DNA from: Deinococcus terrestris
GTDB lineage: Bacteria; Deinococcota; Deinococci; Deinococcales; Deinococcaceae
Assembly: GCF_009377345.1 (NCBI RefSeq)
Contig: NZ_WBSL01000007.1
Coordinates: forward strand, 36,232 to 100,231
Length of the DNA stretch: 64,000 nt
Reading direction: 5' to 3'
The notes beneath the pieces are model-generated. The model had not been told where the DNA came from. It ran no database searches and was given only the letters and a program-made list of their open reading frames with translations. Position 1 is the first letter of the stretch. Each line of letters begins with the position of its first letter. This document shows, piece by piece, positions 18,058 through 28,104 of this stretch. A program made the position numbers and the translations under genes.

Positions 18058-19068
18058 GTGACCGCGACACTGTACTTCGACCGCGACGTGGACCTCTCGC
18101 CCCTTGAGGACAAGCTCGTGGCCGTCATCGGCTACGGCAACCAGGCGCACGCCCATGCCCAGAACCTGCGCGACAGCGGGCTAAACGTAGTTGTGGGCCT
18201 GCGGGAGGACTCGGCCAGCCGCGACCGGGCCGAGCGGGCGGGCCTGCAGGTCCTGAGCATCGAGGCGGCCACCCGCGAGGCCGACGTGATCATGCTGCTG
18301 ATCCCCGACGAGGCGCAGCCGGGCCTGTACGAGCAGAGCATCGCTCCCCACTTGGCGCCCGGCAAGGCGCTCGCCTTCGGGCACGGGTTCAACGTCCACT
18401 TCGGGCGCATCGTGCCGCCCCCTGGCGTGGACGTGTTCCTGTTGGCCCCCAAAGGGCCAGGGCGGATGCTGCGGCGCCTCTATGTAGACGGCAGCGGCCT
18501 GGCAGGCCTCTTCGCGGTGGCCCAGGACGCGACCGGGCATGCCAGGCCGCTGGCCCTCGCCTATGCCCGCGCCGTGGGCTGCACGCGGGTGGGCGTGCTG
18601 GAGACGACCTTCCGGGAGGAAACGGAGACCGACCTCTTCGGAGAGCAGGCCGTGCTGTGCGGCGGGGTACCCAGCCTGATTCAGGCGGGCTTCGAGACAC
18701 TGCTGGAGGCCGGATACCAGCCCGAGGTCGCTTACTTCGAGACGGTGCATGAGGTCAAGCTGATCGTGGACCTGATTTACGAACGGGGCCTGGCCGGGAT
18801 GCGTGAGGCCATCTCCAACACGGCCGAGTTCGGCGGTTACGTTACGGGGGCGCGGGTGGTCACCCCAGAGACAAAGGCCACCCTGCGGGACGTGCTAGCC
18901 GACATTCAGGGTGGGCGCTTCGCCGAGCGCTTCACCGCAGACGCCGAGGCATGCTTCCCCTCCATGGGAGAGCAGCGCCGCCGGATGCGCGATCACCCCG
19001 TCGAGGCGGTGGGAGCCGATCTGCGGACGAGACTGCCCTTCCTCCAGACCAGGGAAACTGAGATCTGA
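18058..19068 (+). CDS. ilvC: Ketol-acid reductoisomerase (class I), orphan copy
   Basis: A 336-residue enzyme of branched-chain amino acid synthesis that isomerises and reduces acetolactate with NADPH and Mg2+. Start GTG 18058 has GGAGG eleven bases upstream. The Rossmann motif [20 protein letters not shown], the cofactor loop [32 protein letters not shown] and the metal-site pieces [12 protein letters not shown] and [13 protein letters not shown] are all present. The gene stands alone with decayed DNA on the left and no ilvBN beside it, unlike the usual operon. The Gly-rich segment GPGHLVR of typical enzymes reads GPGRMLR here. It may be a second copy with altered substrate preference. Its stop overlaps a small repeat. 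Confidence 0.88.
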   Translation: MTATLYFDRDVDLSPLEDKLVAVIGYGNQAHAHAQNLRDSGLNVVVGLREDSASRDRAERAGLQVLSIEAATREADVIMLLIPDEAQPGLYEQSIAPHLAPGKALAFGHGFNVHFGRIVPPPGVDVFLLAPKGPGRMLRRLYVDGSGLAGLFAVAQDATGHARPLALAYARAVGCTRVGVLETTFREETETDLFGEQAVLCGGVPSLIQAGFETLLEAGYQPEVAYFETVHEVKLIVDLIYERGLAGMREAISNTAEFGGYVTGARVVTPETKATLRDVLADIQGGRFAERFTADAEACFPSMGEQRRRMRDHPVEAVGADLRTRLPFLQTRETEI

Positions 19069-19082
19069 TCCGGGTTCCGGCT
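19067..19082 (+). repeat. Stop-codon repeat, partial copy
   Basis: GATCCGGGTTCCGGCT begins inside the ilvC stop codon and matches the first 16 bases of the fuller copy at 28306-28349 with one change. The right hairpin arm is not present here. Confidence 0.5.
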
Positions 19083-19291
19083 CGTCCGTTGCGGGGCTTC
19101 CACGTCTCACCGTCCTCCTTGGTCCTGTCGCCTGTGCAGCGCAGCTCCGCGAGCCGGGTCGGGACCTACAGCACTGGGATCACTGCTCCTTCGCCATCCG
19201 GATAGGCCGGGGGTGGTCTCCGTTCTGCCAGGCCGGACACCCCGCTTGGCGGGGCTGGTGGGTCCCTTTGTGTCCGGCGCACACTCAGGGC

Positions 19292-19480
19292 ATGAAGACG
19301 CCTCTTCTTCCCGAAAAACTTCGTCTCCAGCGCCTTCTGTCCGGCCTGACCGACCGCCCGCTGGTGTGGCAGCGCGGCGGCGAGGAAATCACCAGCCGTG
19401 GCCTCGTCGTGACCGAAGAGGAGATCCGGCTGCACCACCGTCTGGGAGCCCAGAGCCGCGCCGAGCGGTACGCGAACTGA
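19292..19480 (+). CDS. Small hypothetical protein
   Basis: A 62-residue protein beginning MKTPLLPEKLRLQRLLSG, charged and probably soluble, with no membrane segment or known motif. Its clean end is followed within eight bases by a strong hairpin, which supports it being a real short transcription unit. Upstream there is no strong ribosome site. Function unknown. Confidence 0.45.
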   Translation: MKTPLLPEKLRLQRLLSGLTDRPLVWQRGGEEITSRGLVVTEEEIRLHHRLGAQSRAERYAN

Positions 19481-19487
19481 CCAGCCC

Positions 19488-19531
19488 GGAGCGGCGGCCC
19501 CCACCTGAAGCAGGCCGGGGGCCGCCGCTCC
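19488..19531 (+). terminator. Hairpin after the small hypothetical gene
   Basis: A perfect 15-base inverted repeat, left arm 19488-19502 (GGAGCGGCGGCCCCC) and right arm 19517-19531, with a 14-base loop. It lies just downstream of a + strand stop codon. There is no T-run, so termination would be weak or factor-assisted. Confidence 0.6.
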
Positions 19532-20039
19532 GATACGGCGGGTCACCGCACACCGGAATGGACCTCGCGGCAGATTCGCCTGGGATGGACAGGTCACTCT
19601 TGACGGAGGTGGCGGGGTCGGCGGGGATCACCCACGACCTGCCGTCCGCAGCGGGGCGTCGGGGGTGGCCGCCCCCTGCCCGCTAGTGCTGCGCCGACTC
19701 CAGCTCAATCCCGCTGTCGTTTCCGTGCCCCGCATCACCACGGTGGTGGACGGCACCGGGCTGGCGATCCACCTCCTGGTCGCCGGGGCCGTTCCTGGGC
19801 TCTGGCTGACGTCCCCCCCGTGACCGGGTCAGAACGCACGGGATGACGTGGGCCTGCCGGTGTCGGGGTCCTCAAGCCCTTGTGGCTCTGGCGGCCCGCT
19901 TCGGCGCGTTGCTCGGTGGAGTCGCCGCACTGTGGTTGCTCCCAGAGGCCTCGCTCCCCTTGCGTCCCACCTCGCGGGCGGCCTCGCCTCTCTGGCTGGC
20001 GATCTCCCGCTGACGCTCAGGGTCTATTCCCGCGAACCC
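19532..20039. other. Gene-free or decayed stretch before the metN remnant
   Basis: About 500 bases with no gene I can support. Short frames show protein-like pieces (for example ITTVVDGTGLAIHLLVAG near 19730 and a hydrophobic piece near 19880-20010), which suggests deletion scars. No methionine-responsive riboswitch was recognised ahead of the met genes. Confidence 0.5.
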
Positions 20040-20681
20040 CTGACCTTCGCCGTTGCTGGAGTACCCAGGGCCGCCCGTGAGGCGCGTGCCCGCGAACTGC
20101 TGGCAGACGTGGGCCTCGCGGACCTTGCGGGCCGCTATCCCGCGCAGCTCTCCGGCGGGCAGAAACAGCGGGTGGGCATCGCCCGTGCGCTCGCGCTGGA
20201 GCCGGACCTGCTGCTGGCCGACGAGGCCACGAGTGCCCTGGACCCGGAGACGAGCGCGGGCATTCTGGCCCTGCTGACCGAGGTGCAGCGCAGCCGTGAC
20301 CTCACCCTGATCGTGGTGACGCACCAACTCGAAGTCGTGCGGGCCGCCTGCACGCACGTCGCCGTGCTGGACGCGGGGCGGCTGGTGGAGAGCGGCGAGA
20401 CGCGGAAGGTGCTGGCCCGGCCTGCCCACCCGGTCACCCGCGCCCTGCTGGACGCGCACCGCCCGCAGCTCCCGCTCTCGCCGGGCGAGACGCTGCGCCG
20501 GGTGACCCTTCCCGACCTGGGCTCGGGCACGCTGGAGCGGCTGGCCGCCCTGGGGGCTCGGCTGGTGCAGGCCGAGCCGCATCCGCAGGGGGTGGACGCC
20601 TGGCTGGTGCTGCCAGAGACGGCGCCGACCCCGCACCTCTGGCCGCGCGAGGTCCGCCTCCCGCTGGGGGCGAGCGCCTGA
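20040..20681 (+). pseudogene. metN: Methionine ABC transporter ATPase MetN, N-terminus lost
   Basis: From about 20060 the frame encodes the second half of a MetN-type ABC ATPase: AGVPRAAREARARELL, signature LSGGQKQRVGIARALAL, Walker B LLLADEATSALDP, switch His in VVTHQLEVV and a C-terminal ACT-like regulatory segment ending near 20681. The first 110-120 residues, including the Walker A and Q-loop, are missing; what precedes in frame is unrelated Arg/Ser-rich translation. Without Walker A it cannot bind ATP normally, so the gene is very probably dead. The stop overlaps the following metI start by one base, as in an intact metNI operon. Confidence 0.8.
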
Positions 20682-21330
20682 TGGACAGCCCCGCGCCCCT
20701 GCTGTGGCAGGCCACGCTGGAAACGCTGTGGATGGTGCTGCCGAGTGCGCTGCTCGCGCAACTGCTGGGCACGGCGCTGGGGGTGGCCCTGACCCTCGCC
20801 CGGCCCAGCGGCCTGCGCCCGCATCCCCCCTGTTCCGGGTGCTGGACGCCGCCGTCAACGTGGGCCGCAGCCTGCCCTTCATCATCCTGCTGGTCCTGCT
20901 GATCCCCTTCACGCGGCTGGTCACGGGCACCAGCATCGGCAGCACGGCGGCCATCGTGCCGCTGACCGTGGCGGCGATTCCCTTCGTGGACCGGCTGGTC
21001 GAGGGAGCGCTGAGGGATGTGCCCCCCGGCGTCCTAGAGGCCGCCCGCGTGGTGGGGGCCACGACTCCTCAGCTCGTCGGCAAGGTGCTGCTGCCCGAAG
21101 CCCGGCCCGCCCTGATTCACGGCTTCACGGTGACGCTGGTCAGCCTGATCGGCTCCAGTGCGATGGCCGGAGCGATCGGCGGCGGCGGGCTGGGTGACCT
21201 CGCCATCCGCTACGGCTACCAGCGCTTCGAGACGGACGTGATGGTCGCCACCGTGCTGCTGCTGCTCGTGCTGGTGCAGGGCGTGCAGTGGCTGGGCGAC
21301 CGCGCCACACGCCGCGCCGATCACCGCTGA
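20681..21330 (+). pseudogene. metI: Methionine ABC transporter permease MetI, frameshifted
   Basis: The first frame (20681 on) reads LLWQATLETLWMVLPSALLA and LLGTALGVALTLARPSGLRP, the start of a MetI permease. At a run of six C (20825-20830) the frame breaks. The other frame continues with FRVLDAAVNVGRSLPFIILL through the EAA-like loop VLEAARVVGATTPQLVGKVL to the normal end. One more C in the run would restore a full protein of about 216 residues. Either this is a true one-base deletion or a sequencing slip in a homopolymer. Because metN next door is also broken, I favour a real pseudogene. Confidence 0.82.
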
Positions 21331-21358
21331 CCTCCTCTTCCTGACTTCGGAGTTCCCA

Positions 21359-22129
21359 ATGAAAACCATCCTGATTCTGTCCGTTCTCGCCCTGACCCCC
21401 TTCGCCTCTGCCGGGACCCTGCGTGTGGGCGCCACGCCCGTGCCGCACGCCGAGCTGCTGGAGTTCGTGAGGCCCACCCTCGCCAAGCAGGGCGTCAACC
21501 TCGTGATCCGCGAGTTCACCGACTACGTGCAGCCCAACCTCGCGCTGGCGGACGGCAGCATCGACGTGAACTTCTTCCAGCACCTCCCCTACCTGCAGGA
21601 GTTCCAGAAGAACCGCCCGCTGGGGCTGGTCGCCGGGGCGAAGGTGCATGTGGAGCCCATGGGCCTGTACAGCCGCCGGGTGCGGTCGCTGCGGGAGCTG
21701 CGCTCCGGGGCCACCGTCGCCCTGCCCAACGACCCCAGCAACAGCGGGCAGGCCCTGAAGCTGCTGGAGCGGGCCGGGCTGATTCGCCTCAAACCCGGCG
21801 TGGGCGTGCAGGCGACCGTGCGCGACATCACGGCCAACGTTGGGCGCCTGCGCTTCCGCGAGCTGGAAGCCGCGCAGCTTCCCCGTGCCCTGGCCGATGT
21901 GGACGCGGCGGTCATCAATACCAACTACGCGCTGGAGGCGGGACTCAACCCCCTGAAAGACGCGCTGATTTTCGAAGACCGCCGCAGTCCCTACGCGAAC
22001 CTGCTCGTCGCCAAACCCTCGACCCTGAAAAACTCGGATTATCTCAAGCTGGTGCGGGTGCTCCAGAGCCCCGAGGTGAGGGCCTTTATCCTGAAGAAGT
22101 ACGGGGGGGCGGTCGTCCCGGCCTTCTGA
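21359..22129 (+). CDS. metQ: Methionine-binding protein MetQ (NlpA family)
   Basis: A 256-residue substrate-binding protein with an N-terminal signal (MKTILILSVLALTPFASA, cleavage after ASA) and no lipobox cysteine, so it would be secreted rather than lipid-anchored. The NlpA/MetQ core is complete: LRVGATPVPHAELLEF, FTDYVQPNLALADGSIDVNFFQHLPY, VALPNDPSNSGQALKLLE and AAVINTNYALEAGL. It would deliver methionine to MetNI, but both partner genes here are broken. It may work with a transporter encoded elsewhere, or be on its way to loss. A clear terminator follows. Confidence 0.92.
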   Translation: MKTILILSVLALTPFASAGTLRVGATPVPHAELLEFVRPTLAKQGVNLVIREFTDYVQPNLALADGSIDVNFFQHLPYLQEFQKNRPLGLVAGAKVHVEPMGLYSRRVRSLRELRSGATVALPNDPSNSGQALKLLERAGLIRLKPGVGVQATVRDITANVGRLRFRELEAAQLPRALADVDAAVINTNYALEAGLNPLKDALIFEDRRSPYANLLVAKPSTLKNSDYLKLVRVLQSPEVRAFILKKYGGAVVPAF

Positions 22130-22146
22130 GCTGACGTTCTTCGTCC

Positions 22147-22172
22147 AACCACCGTTCCCAACGGTGGTTTTT
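22147..22172 (+). terminator. Rho-independent terminator after metQ
   Basis: AACCACCGTT (22147-22156), loop CCC, AACGGTGGTT (22160-22169), then a T-run to 22172. A ten-base perfect stem with a T-tract oriented for the + strand metQ gene. Confidence 0.88.
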
Positions 22173-22179
22173 AATGGGC

Positions 22180-23577
22180 TCACTTCGGCCGCGTGGCCTG
22201 CAGCCGCTGGTAGTGCTGCACGATCAGGGGGTCATTGGTCTGGGCGCCCCGCACGCAGGCGTCGGCCTGGGCAGCCCACTCGCGCGGCGCACAGGTCAGG
22301 GCGGCGACGGCCCATTCGAACCGGGCGCGGCCGTCCTCGGTGGCCTGCGCGAGGGGCAGGGTCGTGTGGAGCAGCGCCCGCGCCTCCTCACGCTCGCCTT
22401 GCCGGTGGAGGATGCGGGCCTCCAGGGAAGCGGCGATCACCCGCAGGCTGAGGACCGGGTGGGATGCGTTGACACGCAGGGTGTGCAGGGCCTCGCCGAG
22501 TTCGCCCAGCCGGAACTGCGCGGTGCCCAGCGACTGGTGGATGTAGGCGGTCATGCTGAAGTCCCCCTGGTCGAGCGCCTCGGCGGCGAGCATCTGGGCG
22601 CGGGCACTGTCGCCGGTCGCGTTGAGGTGCCACAGGTAGAAGGTGAGCACCCCGCAGTGGTCCTGGGCGGAGGGAGCAGCCCGCGCTGCCTGGAGGGCCA
22701 GTTCGTGCCACAGCCGCGCCGCCCGGAAGTCCTGGCGGGAATCGTGGGCGCTGGCGACCGTCGCGTACCACAGGGCGGGGGACCGCGCCGGGGCGAGGTG
22801 CGCGAGCCCCAGCAGGGCGAGGCGCTCGGCCCGCACCGGCTCTCCCGTCAGGTCCGCGAGGTACCCGGCTGTGTAGCAGATGTCGGCCTGCGGCTCCGGC
22901 GTCGCCCGCAGCGCCCTACCGCAGTACTCGCGGGCCAGGGCGTACTCGTCGCGCCCGATGGCCTGGTGGGTCAGCACGTCGAGGGCCAGCGCCGCCCCCT
23001 CGCCGCGCGGCGTCAGGTCGAGCGCGGCGCGGGCGGCGGCCTCGGCCTCGCCGGGCCGGTCCAGGCGGGCGGCCCCCAGGGCCTCCTGCCCCAGGTCCAG
23101 CGCCCGCCGGTCAGGGGACGTTCGCCGCCGGGCCGGGAGCGGCTGGAGGTGCCCCAGCAGCCGCGCCTCGGTGCGCTCGGCCCATTCCAGCCACTGCTCG
23201 GGGCCGTCCGCCCGGTGCCCGGCCATGAATTCGCGCCAGGTTCCCTCCAGCGCGAGGTCGGCCGAGGTCAGCCCCAGCACGTCGACCTCCACCCGCGCGA
23301 GGTCGAGGTGAAGCTGGTGCCCGCGCTCGGTCAACACGTCGGCGTGCTGGCCCAGCACCCGCCGCAGGGTGTAGAGGGTGGTCCGCAGGTTGTGCAGGAC
23401 CCGCCCGCTCCCGCCGCTCCACAGCAGGTCCGCCACCCGCCGCCGGGGCTGGGGGCCGTCCAGCGCCAGCACCGCCAGCAGCCGCAGCGCCCGCGCCGGA
23501 CAGCGCGGCCAGCCCTCCTCCACCCGTAACGCGGCCCCACCCAGCAGGCGGAGACCCAGCGGCCTGCCCTTGGACAT
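22180..23577 (-). CDS. SARP-type transcriptional regulator (winged helix, BTAD, TPR-like)
   Basis: A 465-residue protein. Residues 5-95 form an OmpR-like winged helix with RALRLLAVLALDGPQPRRRV, LLWSGGSG and LHNLRTTLYTLRRVLG, as in SARP/BTAD activators. A bacterial transcriptional activation domain follows to about 165, and the remainder is a helical TPR-like array with no NTPase motif. Such proteins bind direct repeats near promoters and activate; the ligand or trigger is unknown. It is convergent with metQ and has no obvious target beside it; the nearest upstream gene on its strand (24085-25269) is separated by a 500-base gap and a terminator. The start ATG 23577 is preceded by GGGGGGAAAGCG. 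Confidence 0.85.
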   Translation of the reverse strand: MSKGRPLGLRLLGGAALRVEEGWPRCPARALRLLAVLALDGPQPRRRVADLLWSGGSGRVLHNLRTTLYTLRRVLGQHADVLTERGHQLHLDLARVEVDVLGLTSADLALEGTWREFMAGHRADGPEQWLEWAERTEARLLGHLQPLPARRRTSPDRRALDLGQEALGAARLDRPGEAEAAARAALDLTPRGEGAALALDVLTHQAIGRDEYALAREYCGRALRATPEPQADICYTAGYLADLTGEPVRAERLALLGLAHLAPARSPALWYATVASAHDSRQDFRAARLWHELALQAARAAPSAQDHCGVLTFYLWHLNATGDSARAQMLAAEALDQGDFSMTAYIHQSLGTAQFRLGELGEALHTLRVNASHPVLSLRVIAASLEARILHRQGEREEARALLHTTLPLAQATEDGRARFEWAVAALTCAPREWAAQADACVRGAQTNDPLIVQHYQRLQATRPK

Positions 23578-24084
23578 GTCGCTTTCCCCCCACCCAGCGT
23601 AGCCGGGTCAGGGATAGGGAAAAGAGGGGAATGAGGTCGGCGACTCTTCATGAGCTTGACCTCCTGCCGTGCAGAGCGGGGAAGACGGGCAGGGCGTCCT
23701 GGAAGGTGTCAAGCGTGTCCAGTCCAGGTCGGAGGCTGGCGACGCACTCCGGGAACGAACGAGTCCCGAACAGTGCTCGCCAGGTCCAATCGGGTCAGGG
23801 TCCCGGTGTTCCTGGAGGGCTCAGCCGGACTCGCGAAGCTGCGTCGGCACAGGGAGCAGGAACAAAAATAAAATGGTCGCTGGGCCAAAGGATTGGAATC
23901 ACGCCACTACAGTCCCCGGAGCTGTCCACACGCTTAATGGGGGTGGGTTAAGGAGTTGCTGCCAAGTGAAAAGTGAACCGGTGGACTGGGGCAGGGTCTT
24001 TGTCACCCCAGTCCACCGCTTTACCTGTGCCCGGCCGCGCCCCGTTCAGCGGGCGCCGGGGGGAATCGGTCGGGCACCTGGATT
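23578..24084. other. Intergenic region without a supported gene
   Basis: About 500 bases holding the promoter side of the SARP gene and the terminator of the baeRF gene (23979-24018). Short frames show no family signal or ribosome site. Confidence 0.55.
23979..24018 (-). terminator. Terminator of the baeRF-like gene
   Basis: Thirteen-base perfect inverted repeat CGGTGGACTGGGG (23979-23991) and its complement at 24006-24018, loop of 14. On the minus strand it is followed by GTTCACTTTTC, a short T-run, and it lies 67 bases beyond the stop of the gene at 24085. Confidence 0.7.
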
Positions 24085-25269
24085 TCAGTAGCGCGGCAGC
24101 CCGGCGAGCCCGCCGTATTCCCGGACCAGCTTCCCGGCGTGGTCGCCGTGGACGCGCCGGACCTCCAGCCCGTACAGTTCCTGCAACTGCGGCAGCACCT
24201 CTTCCAGCGTCACCCGCGTCATCAGGGAACCGTCGAGGGGACTGTCCTGCACGTCCTTGCGGGCCGTGAAGTAGGGCACCTCGGGGTTGTGGCTGCGGAA
24301 GATATGGAGCCCCGAGCCGTCCTCCGGAATCACGAGCTGGTAGATGCGGCCCTGCTGCACCATCTCCAGCACGCGCTCCATCTCCATGACGCCCTGCTCC
24401 TGAAGCTGCTCCATCAGCCGGGCCTCGTCCTGCCGGGCGAAGTCTTCCAGCAGGGGGGGCAATCGGTCGATGATGGTCTGCTCGGGGGCGCTGCCGGTAC
24501 CGACCTCCACGTTCGTCTCCCCGATCACCTCGAAGGAGGCGGTGGCGGGAATCTCGGCGCGGAACTCGGCCAGCCGGGCGACCGGCCCGACGAGGACCAG
24601 ATGCTTCAGGCCACGGGCTTTCAGCTCCCCGGACAGCTCGCCCGCCGTCTCGTTGTAGAAGCGCTGTTGGAGGGCGTCGACGTGGCGCTGGTAGAGCTCG
24701 GCGCCGCTGTCGCTGCGCGGCCCGCTGCCCTGGGCGCTGAAGCCACTGCCGTCCTGGGCACGGGCGGCGCCAGGAGCGCCGGGCACGGCGGTGGTGGATT
24801 CGGTGTAGTTGTCGCGCTCCAGGTCCTCCAGCTCGGTGTTGCGCTCGCGGCGCACCTCGGTCAGCTCGCCCTGGTCGAAGACGAAGAGCCGCGCCCAGTC
24901 GCGGTCGACCGCCAGCACCCCCACGCGGGGCAGGGCGTGGGCCGCGTTCTCGACCAGGGTCGGGAGGGGCCGCCCGAAATGGAAGCGCTCGGGCAAGTCG
25001 AGTTGCACGTCGAAGCGTTCGTCCACGTCCTCGCCCAGCACGTACACGGCACTCTTGCCACGGGCCTCGCGGGCACGGGCCACGTCGTCGAGCAACCGCC
25101 CGGCCAGGGTGGGCGGCACCCCAAGGTCGTTCAGGGCGCTCTTGACGCGGGTGGTGAGGGCGTCGCCGTGGTTGTCCTGATCGGCGGGGTTGACGTGGAC
25201 CACCGCCATCAGGACTGAGCCGTTCTCGGGCAGGCTGCGGATACGCTTGAGGTCGTCGGGCGTGATCAT
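24085..25269 (-). CDS. Bacterial archaeo-eukaryotic release-factor-like (baeRF/VLRF1-related) protein
   Basis: A 394-residue soluble protein. The N-terminal part resembles the eRF1-like fold: VLMAVVHVNPADQD, KSAVYVLGED, then VGVLAVDRDWARLFVFDQGELTEV, a characteristic strand of release-factor relatives, and LKHLVLVGPVARLAEF with an acidic/amphipathic middle. A glycine/serine-rich insert separates the halves (residues 165-195). The C-terminal portion after residue 290 (EQGVMEMERVLEMVQQGRIY) is helical, as in the family. Members are thought to act on stalled or stress-state ribosomes, but the precise role is unsettled. ATG 25269 has AAGGAGG upstream. No stop-codon recognition motif could be identified, so canonical termination is unlikely. 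Confidence 0.6.
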   Translation of the reverse strand: MITPDDLKRIRSLPENGSVLMAVVHVNPADQDNHGDALTTRVKSALNDLGVPPTLAGRLLDDVARAREARGKSAVYVLGEDVDERFDVQLDLPERFHFGRPLPTLVENAAHALPRVGVLAVDRDWARLFVFDQGELTEVRRERNTELEDLERDNYTESTTAVPGAPGAARAQDGSGFSAQGSGPRSDSGAELYQRHVDALQQRFYNETAGELSGELKARGLKHLVLVGPVARLAEFRAEIPATASFEVIGETNVEVGTGSAPEQTIIDRLPPLLEDFARQDEARLMEQLQEQGVMEMERVLEMVQQGRIYQLVIPEDGSGLHIFRSHNPEVPYFTARKDVQDSPLDGSLMTRVTLEEVLPQLQELYGLEVRRVHGDHAGKLVREYGGLAGLPRY

Positions 25270-25379
25270 GGGGCCTCCTTGCCGGGTGAGGCGGCGTCAG
25301 AGCCAAGGAGTCAGTGGGGGCGTCCGCCTCTTCCACCCCGACCCTAACGCGGCCCCCGGTCAGGAACCTGAGCCGGGCC

Positions 25380-27908
25380 TTAAGGAGCGTCGGCGGCGGC
25401 CAGCCCCAGCGCCCGTGCCAGATACGGGGCTGTCCGGCTTTCCTCCGCCCGCACCACCTCCTCCGGCGTGCCCTCGGCCACGACCTGCCCGCCCGCCTCG
25501 CCCGCGCCGGGACCGATGTCAAGAACCCAGTCGCTGACGGTCACCACGCCCAGGTCGTGCTCGACGGCGATCACGGTGTGCCCCGCGTCCACCAGCCGCC
25601 CGAGCTGCCGGGTCAGCCGCTCCACGTCGGCGGGATGCAAGCCGGTGGTGGGCTCGTCGAGGACGTAGACCGCGTGTCCCCGCCCGGCCCGCTGCAACTC
25701 GGTCGCCAGCTTGATGCGCTGCGCCTCGCCGCCCGAGAGTTCGGTCGCGGGCTGCCCCAGCCGCAGGTACCCCAGCCCCACCTCGCGCAGGGTGTCCAGC
25801 GCCCGGAAGACGGCCGGGTCGTCCCGGAAAAACTCCCAGGCCGCGTCCACCGTCATCCCCAGCACGTCGGCGATGTTCTTTCCCCGCTCCTTGACCTCCA
25901 GCGTTTGGGCGTTGTAGCGCGTGCCGTGGCACACCGGACAGGGCGCGTACACGCTGGGCAGGAACAGCAGTTCGACCATCACCCACCCTTCGCCCTGGCA
26001 GTGCTCGCAGCGCCCGCCCTTCACGTTGAAGGAAAAGCGGCCCGGCCCGTACCCGCGTTCCCGCGCGAGCGGCGTCGCGGCGAACAGCTTGCGGACGTGA
26101 TCGAAGAGGCCCGTGTACGTCGCCAGGTTGCTGCGCGGCGTGCGCCCGATGGGTTTCTGGTCCACCCGGACGAGGCGCGAGACTAAGGCCACGTCGCCCC
26201 CGAGGTGCGCGGTGGTAGGGGTGGGGGCGTCTTCGGCCTCCTCTTCCTCTTCCCCTTCCGCCAAGTTCTGCCCCAGCCGGGCCGCCAGCGTCTCGACGAG
26301 GACCTGACTCACCAGCGTCGATTTGCCTGACCCCGACACCCCCGTCACGCTCGTCAGGACCCCCAGCGGAAAGCGCACGGACAGGTCTTTCAGGTTATGG
26401 CGGGTCACGCCCTTCAGCTCCAGCCAGCCCGATGGGGAGCGCGGCTCGTGCGGCTCACGGGCCTCCTCCCGGAAAAGGTAGCGGGCCGTCTGAGACGCCT
26501 CCACCCCGCGCAAGCCCTCCGGCGGCCCGCTGTAGAGGATCTCGCCGCCCCCCTCGCCCGCGCCCGGCCCCACGTCGACCAGCCAGTCGGCCTGGCGCAC
26601 CACATCGAGGTCGTGCTCGACCACGAACAGCGAGTTTCCGGCGGCCTTCAGCCCCGCCAGCGCCGCGAGCAGCGCCTCGGTGTCGGCGGGATGCAGCCCG
26701 GCGGAGGGTTCGTCGAGGACATACACCACGCCGAAGAGGTGCGAGTAGAGCTGCGTGGCGAGCCGCAGCCGCTGAAGTTCCCCTGGCGAGAGGGTCGGGG
26801 TCGAGCGTTCGAGGTGCAGGTACCCCAGCCCCAGATTCAGCAGCACTTCCAGCCGCGCCACGAGGTCCCCGGCGAGCCGCTGCCGGGCGAGGGCCTGCTC
26901 GGGGTGAGCCTCGGCCTTGCCGTCGTGGTCCTGTTTCTCCGAATAAGGCCGCAGCAACTCGGCCACCTGCGCCAGCGGCAGCCTGGAAAACTCGGTGATG
27001 TCGTAGCCCGCGAAATGCACGGCCAGCGCCTCCGGCCGCAGCCGTTTGCCGTGGCAGACCGGGCACTCGGTGGCGATCATGTACTCCTGCACCCGCCGCC
27101 GCATCGCCGCGCTCCCGGTGTGGGCGAAGGTGTGCATCACGTGCCGCCGGGCGCTGGAAAAGGTGCCCATGTAGTCGGGCGGGTCGCCGCGTTTCACGGC
27201 CCGCCGCGTCTCCTCCGGGGTGCAGCCGGGGTAGACGGGCACAACCGGCTGCTCGTCGGTGAAGAGAATCCAGTCGCGCGTCTCCTGCGGCAGCTCGCGC
27301 CAGGGCACGTCCACGTCGATCCCCAGGGTCACCAGAATGTCACGCTGGTTCTGCCCGCCCCACGCCTGCGGCCAGGCGGCGACCGCCCGCTCGCGGATGG
27401 TGAGCGAGGGATCAGGCACCATCGAGGCCTCGGTCACCTCATAGACCCGCCCCTGCCCATGGCAGTTCGGGCAGGCCCCCTCCGGCGTGTTCGGGGAAAA
27501 GCCCTCGGCGTAGACGATGCCCTGCCCCGGCGGGTAGTCCCCGGCCCGCGAGTAGAGCATCCGCACCAGATTCGACAGGGTGGTCACGCTTCCCACCGAG
27601 GACCGGGTGCCCGGCGCCCCGCGCTGCTGCTGGAGGGCCACCGCCGGGGGCAGCCCCTCGATGGCGTCCACGTCTGGAGCACCGACCTGATGAAAGAGGC
27701 GCCGGGCATAGGGCGAGACCGACTCCAGATACCGCCGCTGCGCCTCGGCATACAGCGTCCCGAAGGCCAGCGAGGACTTGCCGGAGCCGGAGATCCCGGT
27801 AAACACCACCAGGGCGTCGCGGGGAATCCGCACCGACACGTCCCTCAGGTTGTGTTCCCGCGCCCCACGCACCTGCACGAATCCGGAATCCTCGCGCGAG
27901 AAGGTCAT
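25380..27908 (-). CDS. uvrA2: UvrA2-type excinuclease ATPase
   Basis: An 842-residue UvrA-family protein read from ATG 27908 ([20 protein letters not shown]). It has two ABC ATPase units: [20 protein letters not shown] with the later [15 protein letters not shown] and [17 protein letters not shown], and [20 protein letters not shown] with [16 protein letters not shown] and [16 protein letters not shown]. Zinc-binding CxxC pairs occur ([16 protein letters not shown] and CPVCHGTR). It is about 100 residues shorter than housekeeping UvrA and lacks an obvious UvrB-binding insert, the hallmark of UvrA2. UvrA2 binds damaged DNA and has been linked to damage tolerance rather than incision. A frame running upstream to 28154 is not convincing because it overlaps a TetR-like fragment. 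Confidence 0.9.
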   Translation of the reverse strand: MTFSREDSGFVQVRGAREHNLRDVSVRIPRDALVVFTGISGSGKSSLAFGTLYAEAQRRYLESVSPYARRLFHQVGAPDVDAIEGLPPAVALQQQRGAPGTRSSVGSVTTLSNLVRMLYSRAGDYPPGQGIVYAEGFSPNTPEGACPNCHGQGRVYEVTEASMVPDPSLTIRERAVAAWPQAWGGQNQRDILVTLGIDVDVPWRELPQETRDWILFTDEQPVVPVYPGCTPEETRRAVKRGDPPDYMGTFSSARRHVMHTFAHTGSAAMRRRVQEYMIATECPVCHGKRLRPEALAVHFAGYDITEFSRLPLAQVAELLRPYSEKQDHDGKAEAHPEQALARQRLAGDLVARLEVLLNLGLGYLHLERSTPTLSPGELQRLRLATQLYSHLFGVVYVLDEPSAGLHPADTEALLAALAGLKAAGNSLFVVEHDLDVVRQADWLVDVGPGAGEGGGEILYSGPPEGLRGVEASQTARYLFREEAREPHEPRSPSGWLELKGVTRHNLKDLSVRFPLGVLTSVTGVSGSGKSTLVSQVLVETLAARLGQNLAEGEEEEEAEDAPTPTTAHLGGDVALVSRLVRVDQKPIGRTPRSNLATYTGLFDHVRKLFAATPLARERGYGPGRFSFNVKGGRCEHCQGEGWVMVELLFLPSVYAPCPVCHGTRYNAQTLEVKERGKNIADVLGMTVDAAWEFFRDDPAVFRALDTLREVGLGYLRLGQPATELSGGEAQRIKLATELQRAGRGHAVYVLDEPTTGLHPADVERLTRQLGRLVDAGHTVIAVEHDLGVVTVSDWVLDIGPGAGEAGGQVVAEGTPEEVVRAEESRTAPYLARALGLAAADAP

Positions 27909-28104
27909 CGCCCCGCAGTATGGAGAGCCCTCCGCGCGGGGGCGGGCGAGTCCCAAGGTTGGCCCAATCCGCCAGGTCCCACGCGGGCGTTCCCCGGCGG
28001 CCAGGTCGAGCACCACCTCGAAGTCGCGCAACTCGCAGCTCATCAGCATCTCGTTGAGGCTCAGGCGCGTCATTCGCCGCGGCAGCCGCAGCAGGCGCTG
28101 CAAG

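Noticed and set aside
19532..20039. Methionine (SAM) riboswitch ahead of the met genes
   Set aside because: I could not find the conserved core of an S-box or related motif. The region looks like deletion scars.
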